Shown here piece by piece: positions 1-6,128 of a stretch of DNA of 21,744 nt; position 1 is the stretch's first letter, and each line of letters starts with the position of its first letter. Where the stretch lies: assembly GCA_937969485.1 (NCBI GenBank), contig CALBVQ010000052.1, positions 1 through 21,744 on the forward strand. The letters are read 5' to 3'. Under the pieces are notes generated by a model that ran no database searches, was not told where the DNA came from, and saw only the letters and a list, made by a program, of their open reading frames with translations. The stretch comes from an uncultured Saprospiraceae bacterium (GTDB taxonomy: Bacteria > Bacteroidota > Bacteroidia > Chitinophagales > Saprospiraceae). A program made the position numbers and the translations under genes.

Positions 1-44
1 AAATTTTCTGACTTATTTAAGAATCAAGTATTTGAACCAATATA

Positions 45-121
45 GATAACAATGCACGATGATTCCATATCTTGTCTCGGCTATCGCCGACAAGAGACGG
101 AACATGTGCAAACCGTTATAC
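45..121 (+). repeat. attC-like recombination site 1
   Basis: This is an imperfect hairpin with attC geometry. R'' ATAAC (46-50) pairs with R' GTTAT (115-119), followed by a short unpaired spacer. L'' TGCAC (53-57) pairs with L' GTGCA (106-110). G58 and A62 are extra bases on the L'' arm only, as expected of extrahelical bases. ATG and TTCC pair with CAT and GGAA. An unpaired central spacer ATA (67-69) / GAC (96-98) is followed by a stem TCTTG/CAAGA, then CGGC, loop TATC, GCCG. It would close a cassette whose gene lies left of the window and marks the start of cassette 1. Confidence 0.75.
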
Positions 122-146
122 CTCACCAAAAATAAAAAACCATCAA

Positions 147-178
147 TTTGTTTCTTGTATTGGAAACTATTATCTTTA
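147..178 (+). promoter_or_regulatory. Bacteroidota-type promoter of TA cassette 1
   Basis: TTTG (147-150), a 20-base spacer and TATCTTTA (171-178) match the Bacteroidota -33/-7 consensus (TTTG, about 20 bases, TAnnTTTG) with one mismatch in the last base. The same arrangement with the same spacer and identical -7 octamer precedes cassette 2. A palindrome AAACGTTT (182-189) follows at the expected transcription start and could be an autoregulatory operator; that last point is inference. Confidence 0.65.
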
Positions 179-192
179 TTCAAACGTTTTAA

Positions 193-536
193 TTGCAAAA
201 CTTCTCAAGAGTAGAATTTTTAGATGAAGCAACAGAATTCGTAGATGGTTTAGATGAAAAAAGCAGGGACAAACTCCTATATGTCATTAGAAAATCTCAA
301 TTGGTTAAAGACAAAGAGTTGTTCAAACCATTAGAAGACCAAATATGGGAGTTCAGAAGTATCTACTCTAAGAGGAAATTCAGATTATTTGCATTTTGGG
401 ATAAAACGGACAAAGTAGAAACATTGGTAATTGCAACACATGGAACAATCAAAAAACTCAAAAAACTCCAAAAAAGGAAATTAATAAGGCAAAGAAATTA
501 AGAGCTGCTTACTTCAACTCAAAAAAAGAAAAATGA
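193..536 (+). pseudogene. Gp49-like/HigB-type RelE-superfamily toxin, frameshifted near its C-terminus
   Basis: This is a toxin of the phage-derived Gp49-like (PF05973) group, related to RelE/HigB mRNA interferases. The family core IWEFRSIYSKRKFRLFAFW and the following ATHGTIKK are clear. The proposed start is TTG at 193, about 15 bases after the -7 box, and gives a family-like N-terminus. The uninterrupted frame stops at 499-501 with an atypical tail (LKKLQKRKL). From 456 onward another frame encodes the expected family ending KKTQKTPKKEINKAKKLR and runs to TGA at 534-536, which overlaps the antitoxin ATG as ATGA. A single A missing from the A6 run at 451-456 explains this. The break could be a real inactivation or a homopolymer sequencing error. 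With the base restored the product would be about 114 residues. The genome can tolerate it because the antitoxin is intact. Confidence 0.85.
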
Positions 537-844
537 AAACGACTAGTTTAGAAACATTAATAGACAAACACATTGGGGTAAGTGGTACTGCAAAGCGTGA
601 TCAATTTGAAAACGAGCTTAGACTGGACCTTCTTGGTGAGGCAATTAAAAAGGCGAGAAAAGAAAGAAATCTAACTCAAACTCAACTAGGAGAATTAGTT
701 GGTGTACAGAAAGCACAAATTTCTAAAATTGAGAATAGGACCTCAAATGCAAGATTAGACACTGTTTTAAGAGTATTTAAGGCGCTAAACGCTAAAGTGA
801 ATTTCCAGGTTCACCTTCTTGACGAGAAACTAAACATAGCCTAA
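533..844 (+). CDS. XRE-family helix-turn-helix antitoxin
   Basis: This 103-residue protein has a Cro/C1-type helix-turn-helix at about residues 34-90 (EAIKKARKERNLTQTQLGELVG, then VQKAQISKIENRTSNARLDT). The recognition-helix pattern QxxISKIE is typical of HigA/XRE antitoxins. It lies immediately downstream of the Gp49-like toxin, and its ATG overlaps the reconstructed toxin stop (ATGA), which implies translational coupling. The toxin-first order is the usual one for HigBA-type pairs. It should bind and neutralise the toxin and repress the promoter at 147-178. The reading frame is intact although the toxin frame is broken. The family assignment is confident; the exact operator is not known. 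Confidence 0.88.
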   Translation: MKTTSLETLIDKHIGVSGTAKRDQFENELRLDLLGEAIKKARKERNLTQTQLGELVGVQKAQISKIENRTSNARLDTVLRVFKALNAKVNFQVHLLDEKLNIA

Positions 845-854
845 AAAGGTAGAA

Positions 855-927
855 GTATAACACTAGATAAGAAATCATATCTGCTTGCTTCGCAGCAGAG
901 ACGGATTCTTATCATCATCCGTTCTAT
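855..927 (+). repeat. attC-like recombination site 2 (end of cassette 1)
   Basis: R'' GTATAAC (855-861) faces R' GTTCTAT (921-927). L'' GATAAG (866-871) pairs with CTTATC (908-913). One extra A lies on the L'' arm (872-874). ATC (874-876) pairs with GAT (904-906). The central spacer ATA (877-879) / GAC (900-902) is the same as in site 1. TCTGC (880-884) pairs with GCAGA (895-899), and TGC/GCA closes a TTC loop. The arm sequences differ from sites 1 and 3 while the layout and the spacer are kept, as in attC sites. Confidence 0.7.
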
Positions 928-947
928 CCCATAATTTCACATAAACA

Positions 948-979
948 TTTGATAACAACGAACTAAAGTACTATCTTTA
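948..979 (+). promoter_or_regulatory. Bacteroidota-type promoter of TA cassette 2
   Basis: TTTG (948-951), exactly 20 bases, then TATCTTTA (972-979). Spacer length and -7 octamer are identical to those of cassette 1. The sequence AAACGTT (979-985) follows at the likely start of transcription, again as in cassette 1, and is a candidate operator. A purine-rich AAGGTGAAG (989-997) just before the ATG at 999 could serve as ribosome binding site. Confidence 0.65.
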
Positions 980-998
980 AACGTTAGTAAGGTGAAGT

Positions 999-1283
999 AT
1001 GATTCAAACATTTGCGGATAAGGAAACTGAAAAGATTTGGAATGGTCATCGATCAACTAAACTTCCAACCGAAATTCAACAAATCTGCAGACGGAAATTA
1101 AGAATGCTAAATAATGCCCAAACGATTAATGATATGCGAATTCCACCGTCAAACAGATTGAAAAAGATGAAGGGGAAATTCAAACAATATCATAGCATTC
1201 GAATAAACAATCAATGGCGAATCAAATTCAAATGGACAAACAATAATGCATTCGAAGTAGAAATAACAGATTATCATGAATAA
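999..1283 (+). CDS. higB: HigB-type mRNA interferase toxin
   Basis: The 94-residue product matches classical HigB (PF05015, RelE/ParE superfamily) almost end to end: MIQTFADKETEKIWNG at the start, RKLRMLNNAQTINDMRIPP in the centre, then LKGKFKQYHSIRINNQWRI-like residues (here KMKGKFKQYHSIRINNQWRI) and a closing EVEITDYH. Proteins of this family cleave mRNA on the ribosome. The length is normal and no key segment is missing. The stop overlaps the start of higA by 8 bases, which implies coupled translation. It lies in cassette 2 between attC sites 2 and 3 with its own promoter. HigBA pairs are among the commonest stabilising cassettes in chromosomal integrons (established knowledge). Confidence 0.93.
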   Translation: MIQTFADKETEKIWNGHRSTKLPTEIQQICRRKLRMLNNAQTINDMRIPPSNRLKKMKGKFKQYHSIRINNQWRIKFKWTNNNAFEVEITDYHE

Positions 1284-1575
1284 ATTATCAAACGTACATC
1301 CAGGCGAAATACTTTTAGAGGAATTTCTCAAACCAATGGAAATAACGGCATATCGTTTATCTAAATCTATTGGAATCCCTCAAACTAGAACAAGTCAAAT
1401 AATTAAGGGTAAACGAGGAATAACAGCAGACACTGCTCTTAGATTATCCAAATACTTTGGAACATCGCCAAAATTTTGGTTAGGATTACAAGATGACTAT
1501 GATTTGGAAGAGCAAACCAACAAACTCCAAAACGAGCTGGATGAGATACAAACTCTAAATATAGCAACGGGATAG
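1276..1575 (+). CDS. higA: HigA antitoxin, XRE-family
   Basis: This 99-residue HigA-family protein begins with VHPGEILLEEFLKPM, the family signature N-terminus. The helix-turn-helix follows at about residues 22-70 (AYRLSKSIGIPQTRTSQIIK, then ITADTALRLSKYFGTSPKFW). It neutralises HigB and represses its own operon. The ATG at 1276 lies inside the end of higB, so the two are co-translated. The stop codon overlaps the R'' box of attC site 3 (1572-1578), so the gene is packed against its recombination site, as is usual for integron cassettes. Confidence 0.93.
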   Translation: MNKLSNVHPGEILLEEFLKPMEITAYRLSKSIGIPQTRTSQIIKGKRGITADTALRLSKYFGTSPKFWLGLQDDYDLEEQTNKLQNELDEIQTLNIATG

Positions 1576-1638
1576 AACAATACACGATGATTCCATATCT
1601 TGTCTAGGCTAACGCCGTCAAGAGACGGAACATGTCCG
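1572..1638 (+). repeat. attC-like recombination site 3, truncated on the right
   Basis: R'' ATAGAAC (1572-1578) and the central part closely match site 1: extra bases G1586 and A1590, TTCC/GGAA pairing, spacer ATA/GAC, stem TCTTG/CAAGA, GGC with loop TAAC and GCC. After CATGT (1631-1635) the match stops. The L' arm and the GTT of R' are absent, and the sequence runs as CCG (1636-1638) into the neighbouring pseudogene. The site should therefore be a poor recombination partner. It marks the right border of the cassette cluster. Confidence 0.65.
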
Positions 1639-2261
1639 AATAATAGGGGGTTGCATCAAGGTATTAAATACTCCATCGACATGAAACATCATATAAAAAG
1701 GCTTTGTAGCAATTAGAAGTCGATATCCATACTCAAATTCAATAAGAGCTTGATTAGGTATATTTGCTCTAAATCGATATCCAAGTCCGCCATATATAAA
1801 AGACTTCTCTTTTCCTTGTCCTATCGACACTCCTAGTTCAGCTGCATGTTGATTATATCCAGTTCTCATAATTCCTTCTCGCTTGGAAAGAGGAGCAGTG
1901 TAACCTACGTACCTGACAATGGAATATCTTCCAAAATCTGATACTTCAACTTTATTGTAGGATCGCCTAGACTAGCGAGACTTTGATTGTCAACCTTGAC
2001 GGCCTTATATGGAAGGCTAAATAGGATAGCTAAATTATCTCTTACACTATATTCTGTGTATCAATTTGTGGTTATATCAATTGATCGAAAATCTGCAGGA
2101 ACAATTTCATTCAATTTATCAATTACTATATTTCCATAAGATAAATAGGTAGTTGAAAATTGTGCATATACAGAACCTTTGTTATTGACCCAGGGACTTT
2201 GTGAATAAGTCGTATTTGTAAATAGGAAAACAAGTGCGAATAATATTATTTTATTAGTCAT
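1639..2261 (-). pseudogene. Outer-membrane beta-barrel-like protein, decayed and truncated
   Basis: An N-terminus with signal peptide (MTNKIILFALVFLFTNTTYS) opens at 2261. The frame then reads through an in-frame TGA at 2061-2063 into YTEYSVRDNLAILFSLPYK and DPTIKLKYQILEDI. A frameshift near 1915 leads to YVGYTAPLSKREGIMRTGYN, then SIGQGKEKSFIYGGLGYRFR and a barrel-like EFEYGYRLL. The alternating hydrophobic strands and the SxGKG-like turn resemble the uncharacterised transporter-type outer-membrane proteins common in Bacteroidota; the exact family is not certain. The 3' end is cut off where attC site 3 ends, so the remaining barrel strands are missing. At least three lesions (nonsense, frameshift, 3' truncation) make it a clear pseudogene. 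It runs opposite to the cassettes. Confidence 0.7.
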
Positions 2262-2693
2262 TCTAAATATATTAAAGGAAAAAATTATTGACTAGTTATG
2301 ATCTATGCTAGTTACTTCAGCTCTATATATTCTAATGTATTTTTTGTTTTTGCCTATAATATAATTCTGAAAGTATCTACCTGTTAATCGATAGGACAAA
2401 AATCGAAGAAATGATCAAATACAGTTTTGCAATTTCGTTCAAAAGCTTATTACTTTTGGTCAAACTTCAAGAAAACCGTAGACTAGAACTTTCAATCAAA
2501 TATGAGTTTTTATAAATAAGGTATAGCATGGTTATGCTGATTGGGTAAAAATTGCGGAGCTCTTTATTTCGAAGGAAGTTCAAGCGTAGTAAATTTTCTA
2601 ATTTACTATTGGGGTTTAACCCGCAATATGAATTAAAGAGTTTCTGGAAAAATTAAAACTTACAATGTCGATTCCTAGAAGAATAAAAAAGAC
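2262..2693. other. Gene-free stretch with small palindromes and a possible MITE end
   Basis: No convincing gene is seen in these 432 bases. There is a perfect 9-bp stem TAGTAAATT (2587-2595) / AATTTACTA (2600-2608) with loop TTCT, a flanking inverted repeat ATTGCGG (2551-2557) / CCGCAAT (2621-2627), and a small AGCAT/ATGCT hairpin near 2525. The 22 bases from 2615 match the left end and flank of the small MITE family described at 10294 at 18 positions, but no matching second end was found. It separates the decayed outer-membrane gene from the end of the dipeptidase gene. Confidence 0.4.
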
Positions 2694-3401
2694 TCACTCA
2701 CATTCCCACTCCCAATCGGACAAAGACGCAACATTTTTCTTTAGGCTGAAATGCCACCACTCGGTTCGAATTCCCGAAAATCCATATTTCTCCATTGTTC
2801 TCCTTAAAAGTTGACGGCGTTCACTGACCTCTGGTTCTAATCCCGGATATGCGAAATGTGCTTCCTTACCAAAGTAATCGAATTCCGTTCCCATATCGAG
2901 AACTTCTCGGGTGTTGATATCAATCAAACCAACATCTACTGCATGACCTCTATTGTGCATACTTCCTTTGGAAGGTGGTGTGACATACATGGCATTGGGC
3001 ATCATGTTCCAAAGTTTTTGTTGAGCAGGTAAGGGGCGATAGCAATCGTACAAAATTACTCCATACCCACTACTCTCTAGACTTTTAACAACTTTAGAAA
3101 GACTATCAGCAGCAGCTGGACGTAGAAAACATCTGCCGCAATCGTAAATTATTTCTTTCATAAAATTTTCAACCGTTGCATATCGAATATCTACCAAGTG
3201 AGTACTATCCGACAACCTCTCGGTCCACAAATCAGAATCGTAGTCCGGTAATGCCTCGAAAACCCGTTCTTTGGGTGTAAACCCAACTTTCTTTTCTATC
3301 GCAGGCAGCTCTTTTACCACAATATCCTCTCTCTTCGGTGCATTACAACACACCAGAAAAAGCAAGTTCACAAAAACTATCGAAAATAGAAAACGCTTAA
3401 T
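2694..3401 (-). CDS. D-alanyl-D-alanine dipeptidase-like lipoprotein (peptidase M15D, VanX/DdpX family)
   Basis: This is a zinc dipeptidase of the VanX/DdpX family (PF01427), which hydrolyses D-Ala-D-Ala and related peptidoglycan dipeptides. Counting from the GTG at 3371, the zinc motif SMHNRGHAVD lies at residues 137-146 (ligands H139 and D146), and EWWH at 204-207 supplies the catalytic Glu and the third ligand. The YDCYRP segment is also typical. Starting at GTG leaves only seven residues before the lipobox LVCC. Ten codons upstream, an in-frame ATT (3401-3399) gives a complete lipoprotein signal (KRFLFSIVFVNLLFLVCC), so I prefer ATT, overlapping the upstream TAA by one base. The lipid anchor suggests a periplasmic recycling enzyme rather than cytoplasmic vancomycin resistance; no vanH/vanA genes are nearby. 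It forms an operon with the lytic transglycosylase. Confidence 0.85.
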   Translation of the reverse strand: MKRFLFSIVFVNLLFLVCCNAPKREDIVVKELPAIEKKVGFTPKERVFEALPDYDSDLWTERLSDSTHLVDIRYATVENFMKEIIYDCGRCFLRPAAADSLSKVVKSLESSGYGVILYDCYRPLPAQQKLWNMMPNAMYVTPPSKGSMHNRGHAVDVGLIDINTREVLDMGTEFDYFGKEAHFAYPGLEPEVSERRQLLRRTMEKYGFSGIRTEWWHFSLKKNVASLSDWEWECE

Positions 3402-4302
3402 TCTTAGGAATTTTTATTTGGTACGTATTACTGATTACTGTTAATTTCGAATCAATTAACCATGGATTGTATACCTTGAGATCACGATAACTGATCCCTC
3501 GATCTGCCGCAAATTTACTCCAACTACTCACCGATTTATCTACTGTCTCCACATAGAAATTTTCAAGAGGTTGATACTTTTCGTCGTCGTGAATAATAAA
3601 TCCATACTGCTCAGGATCACTCAAAATATACTTAAAAGCCAGAATTCGAAACACGTAACGACTCGTTTCATCATTCAGATTAAGGTCAAAATAATTTTGT
3701 GAACCTTGGGACTTCGATAACCTTGCATATCTTGTAGGTCCCATATTGTATGAAGCCGCAGCATTGGTCCAGGTGCCAAAACGATTCTTCAAGTACTTGA
3801 TATACTTAGCCGCCGCTCGAGTTGATTTTTCTAAATGATATCTCTCATCAACTTCATCGTTAATCTCTAGACCATATTGTTTCCCCGATGCTTTCATAAA
3901 CTGCCAATACCCTTTCGCCCCAGCATAAGAGGTCTTCAAGCGCAAGTCGCTTTCAGCAACTGCCAAGAACTTAAAATCTGTAGGAACTCCCTCTTCAGCC
4001 AAGATTCTTTCGATAGTAGGAAAATGACGATTCGACAATTTTATGTTTTGGATGGTATTCGAATGCCAATAACTATTCACCATTAATTCTCTGTCCAGGC
4101 GTTCTTTCACGTCATGGAATTCGATAGGTATTCGCTCTCCTGCCAAATCAACAACATCAGCAATAGGAACAGACCTAATCACCTGTGGTAGAGAGTGAAG
4201 TGCTTTTTCTTCGGCTTTACTCAACCTGTCATTCGACATTAAAAACAAACCACCTACCAAGAGTAGACAGATAAATGATAATAGATAAATTGACTTATTC
4301 AT
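3397..4302 (-). CDS. Membrane-anchored lytic murein transglycosylase (SLT domain, MltD-like)
   Basis: This 301-residue protein begins with an N-terminal hydrophobic segment (IYLLSFICLLLVGGLFLM) that acts as anchor or signal. A SLT domain (PF01464) follows at about residues 90-220. The catalytic Glu is in LAVAESDLRLKTSYAGAKGY (E117), followed by GYWQFM and AAASYNMG, all standard SLT motifs. The C-terminal 60 residues (KFAADRGISYRDLKVYNPWL) resemble a LysM-like or degenerate peptidoglycan-binding module, as in MltD. The enzyme cleaves the MurNAc-GlcNAc bond in the periplasm. I chose ATG at 4302 rather than the upstream TTG at 4320, because the TTG lies inside the probable -7 box. The dipeptidase gene follows with a one-base overlap, so both act in wall turnover. 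Confidence 0.88.
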   Translation of the reverse strand: MNKSIYLLSFICLLLVGGLFLMSNDRLSKAEEKALHSLPQVIRSVPIADVVDLAGERIPIEFHDVKERLDRELMVNSYWHSNTIQNIKLSNRHFPTIERILAEEGVPTDFKFLAVAESDLRLKTSYAGAKGYWQFMKASGKQYGLEINDEVDERYHLEKSTRAAAKYIKYLKNRFGTWTNAAASYNMGPTRYARLSKSQGSQNYFDLNLNDETSRYVFRILAFKYILSDPEQYGFIIHDDEKYQPLENFYVETVDKSVSSWSKFAADRGISYRDLKVYNPWLIDSKLTVISNTYQIKIPKN

Positions 4303-4317
4303 ATGATATTGTTTAAT

Positions 4318-4325
4318 CAAAGATA
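4318..4325 (-). promoter_or_regulatory. -7 box of the transglycosylase-dipeptidase operon
   Basis: On the minus strand TATCTTTG matches the Bacteroidota -7 consensus TAnnTTTG exactly. It lies 15 bases before the ATG at 4302. A -33 TTTG at correct spacing is not evident, so the assignment rests on the -7 box and position alone. Confidence 0.4.
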
Positions 4326-4370
4326 AATGTTATTCGGTTTTGTTTTATTTTGCACAAAACAAAATCTTCT

Positions 4371-5447
4371 ATGCGTATACTGTTCATTAGCAGTTTCGTT
4401 CACAAAAGCCACAACGGCGCAGCGATATTCGCGCAACTGTTTGTCCAGTGGGCTATGGAAAATAGGCACCACATCGATGTACTTTCTACCGAGAATCATC
4501 CCGGGTTCATTCATGTCGCACCAAGTAACAAACGATTCCCAGTGCTACATCAGTATGATATATCCTACAAATACTACTCCGCAATTAAAGCATTGGACCA
4601 TGCATCGTACGATATCATCTACTTCAACAACGTAATCGAAAGTTATTATACTGCTCTCAAGCTAGATCATAACAATATTTTTGCATTCTTGCACGACTCG
4701 CAGTACATGAATGATGTGTACCCAAAACAATCCTTCAAAAGAAAATTCTTTCGCTACTTCCTCAGAAACATAGAAAGGAAAAGTATCGCGAATTTAGCTC
4801 AAGTTCATACGAATTCCGAACATATGAGCAAGCAAGTTAAGCTATTATATGACTGTGCTTCTCATAAAGTTAGTTACTTCTATTTTTCTTCTTTGGATTT
4901 ACATCCAAAGAAAAAGGACACAGACGATATTTTTACACTTCTGTTTATAAAGACCAACTATATCTCTGGAGGATTATTTACGTTAATTGATGCGTGTAAT
5001 CAACTGAATTTTCCTTATCGATTAATTATTTTGGGTCCACCCAAAAAGGATCACGACTCGATTAAATCCAAAGTAAGCACCAATGATGTAATTATTTACG
5101 ATTATAAATCAAGAGAAGAAATACCAAATTTATTCTCTAGAGCGCATGTTTATGTTAATCCAGCATTTACCGAACCTATGGGGATTGGTAACTTCGAAGC
5201 GATGTGGATGGAAGTTCCAGTGATAGGGAATGATCTTGAGGGAATTGCGGAATCGGCAGAAAATTCTAATGCCATTCTATTGTTCAAAAAGAACGACGCT
5301 ACAAGTCTTGCATCGAAAATTGGCGAGCTTAAAAGCGATCCTAAATTAAGACAAAATTTAATTGACAATGGAAAACAATTCGTCTTGTCAAAACTGAACA
5401 GAGCGGTAGTTTTTCAGCAAATTTCTCAGCTTTTACATAAAAAGTAG
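4371..5447 (+). CDS. Glycosyltransferase family 4 (GT-B fold)
   Basis: This is a 358-residue retaining glycosyltransferase of the GT4 type. The N-terminus MRILFISSFVHKSHNGAA shows the usual first beta strand and glycine-containing loop of a GT-B Rossmann fold. The C-terminal domain has a nucleotide-sugar binding segment at about residues 262-290, VNPAFTEPMGIGNFEAMW followed by MEVPVIG. It includes the E-x7-E motif (TEPMGIGNFEA) seen in GT4 enzymes. The preceding IYDYKSREEIPNLFSRAHVY is also family-typical. I chose ATG at 4371 over an upstream TTG at 4350, because it gives the normal N-terminus. It diverges from the transglycosylase operon. The acceptor and sugar cannot be read from sequence; the location among wall genes fits an envelope polysaccharide role, which is inference. 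Confidence 0.87.
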   Translation: MRILFISSFVHKSHNGAAIFAQLFVQWAMENRHHIDVLSTENHPGFIHVAPSNKRFPVLHQYDISYKYYSAIKALDHASYDIIYFNNVIESYYTALKLDHNNIFAFLHDSQYMNDVYPKQSFKRKFFRYFLRNIERKSIANLAQVHTNSEHMSKQVKLLYDCASHKVSYFYFSSLDLHPKKKDTDDIFTLLFIKTNYISGGLFTLIDACNQLNFPYRLIILGPPKKDHDSIKSKVSTNDVIIYDYKSREEIPNLFSRAHVYVNPAFTEPMGIGNFEAMWMEVPVIGNDLEGIAESAENSNAILLFKKNDATSLASKIGELKSDPKLRQNLIDNGKQFVLSKLNRAVVFQQISQLLHKK

Positions 5448-5479
5448 TATTTTGTAGATTCAACCTAAACTATCTTATT

Positions 5480-5992
5480 ATGCCTACAAATTGGTATTTA
5501 TTCTTTCTTGTTGCACTGATTCCTATTGGAGTAGGTTTCATCTTCTACCACAAGAATGTTGCCGGATCCATATGGATGAAAATCAATGGTTTTACAGAAG
5601 AATCAATTAAAGCCAAAGGTCCGAATATGGCTCTGATAATGATAGGAGCTTATATATTTTCTCTAATGCTGTCAGTCTTTCTTAGTAGTATTGTCATCCA
5701 CCAAAATGCAATCTCGGGCTTACTAGTTCCAGAAATACAAGTCGCAGGAAGCGAAGCGCAACTTTTTTTCAACGACTTTATGGCAAAATATGGAGATCGT
5801 CACAGAACTTTCAGCCATGGTGCAGCTCATGGAATGATCTTTAGTGTATTTATTGCTCTACCTCTTCTTGCAATAAATGCATTGTTTGAAATGAGAGGTT
5901 GGAAATACATTGTGTTGCACTTTGTGTATTGGTTAATCTGTCTTGTCTTAATGGGTGGAGTATTATGCTCTACACTAGTATATGCCACATAG
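5480..5992 (+). CDS. DUF1761-like integral membrane protein
   Basis: This 170-residue protein has four predicted membrane segments, at about residues 6-24, 50-72, 112-132 and 143-165. The FYHKNVAGSIWMKINGFTEE stretch after the first segment, a HGAAHG motif at the start of the third and the closing LMGGVL resemble the DUF1761 family (PF08570). The function of that family is unknown. It starts 32 bases after the glycosyltransferase on the same strand, but a TATTTTG-containing sequence at 5449-5456 may provide a separate promoter. The family assignment is by remembered pattern and not verified. Confidence 0.65.
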   Translation: MPTNWYLFFLVALIPIGVGFIFYHKNVAGSIWMKINGFTEESIKAKGPNMALIMIGAYIFSLMLSVFLSSIVIHQNAISGLLVPEIQVAGSEAQLFFNDFMAKYGDRHRTFSHGAAHGMIFSVFIALPLLAINALFEMRGWKYIVLHFVYWLICLVLMGGVLCSTLVYAT

Positions 5993-6116
5993 ATAAACTT
6001 CACCATAACTTAGATTTACTACAGGCAATATAGCTACAAAGGTGTTAGTTTGTAGATTAATAGGGTAGCTATGCCTAAATAATCGTACAGGAATCAATGG
6101 GACGATAGAAAATAGC

Positions 6117-6124
6117 TACTTTTG
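6117..6124 (+). promoter_or_regulatory. -7 box immediately upstream of lgt
   Basis: TACTTTTG is an exact TAnnTTTG -7 box whose last base is only 4 bases before the lgt ATG at 6129. Transcription would start at or next to the ATG, giving a leaderless or nearly leaderless mRNA. No clear -33 TTTG is present at the expected distance. Confidence 0.5.
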
Positions 6125-6128
6125 TGTT

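Larger units (their letters stand above)
45..1638 (+). mobile_element. Integron-type gene cassette cluster (two toxin-antitoxin cassettes, three attC-like sites, no integrase)
   Basis: Three related imperfect hairpins (45-121, 855-927, 1572-1638) delimit two gene cassettes, about 116-921 and 922-1638. Integron theory predicts that an inserted cassette begins with the TTRRRY half of R' and ends with an attC whose R'' is complementary to that start. Cassette 1 begins TTATAC (116-121) and its attC R'' is GTATAAC (855-861). Cassette 2 begins TTCTAT (922-927) and its attC R'' is ATAGAAC (1572-1578). Both pairs are exact reverse complements. Both cassettes carry a toxin-antitoxin operon with its own promoter, typical of sedentary chromosomal integrons. 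No IntI tyrosine recombinase is visible, so this is either an orphan attC cluster or the distal end of an array lying to the left of base 1. The alternative is a coincidental hairpin repeat, which the matching boundary hexamers make unlikely. Confidence 0.75.

Noticed and set aside
450..458. Programmed -1 ribosomal frameshift on C-AAA-AAA in the toxin gene
   Set aside because: A -1 slip would give the right protein, but the heptamer starts with C so re-pairing is imperfect, no stimulating structure was seen, and a one-base deletion is simpler.
45..1638. The three similar hairpins as a CRISPR-like or ordinary terminator repeat
   Set aside because: Spacing is about 700-800 bases with operons in between, the arms vary while the layout is kept, and the border hexamers match the R'' boxes as in integron cassettes.
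2411..2518. A 35-codon frame MIKYSFAISFKSLL on the plus strand
   Set aside because: Short, no family resemblance and no promoter or ribosome binding site.
2694..3401. VanX-like dipeptidase as part of a vancomycin-resistance cluster
   Set aside because: No ligase or dehydrogenase genes are nearby, and the lipoprotein signal and operon with a lytic transglycosylase point to wall recycling.
6031..6119. Three TAGCTAC/GTAGCTA heptamers upstream of lgt
   Set aside because: Short, unevenly spaced and composition-compatible; not enough to call an operator.
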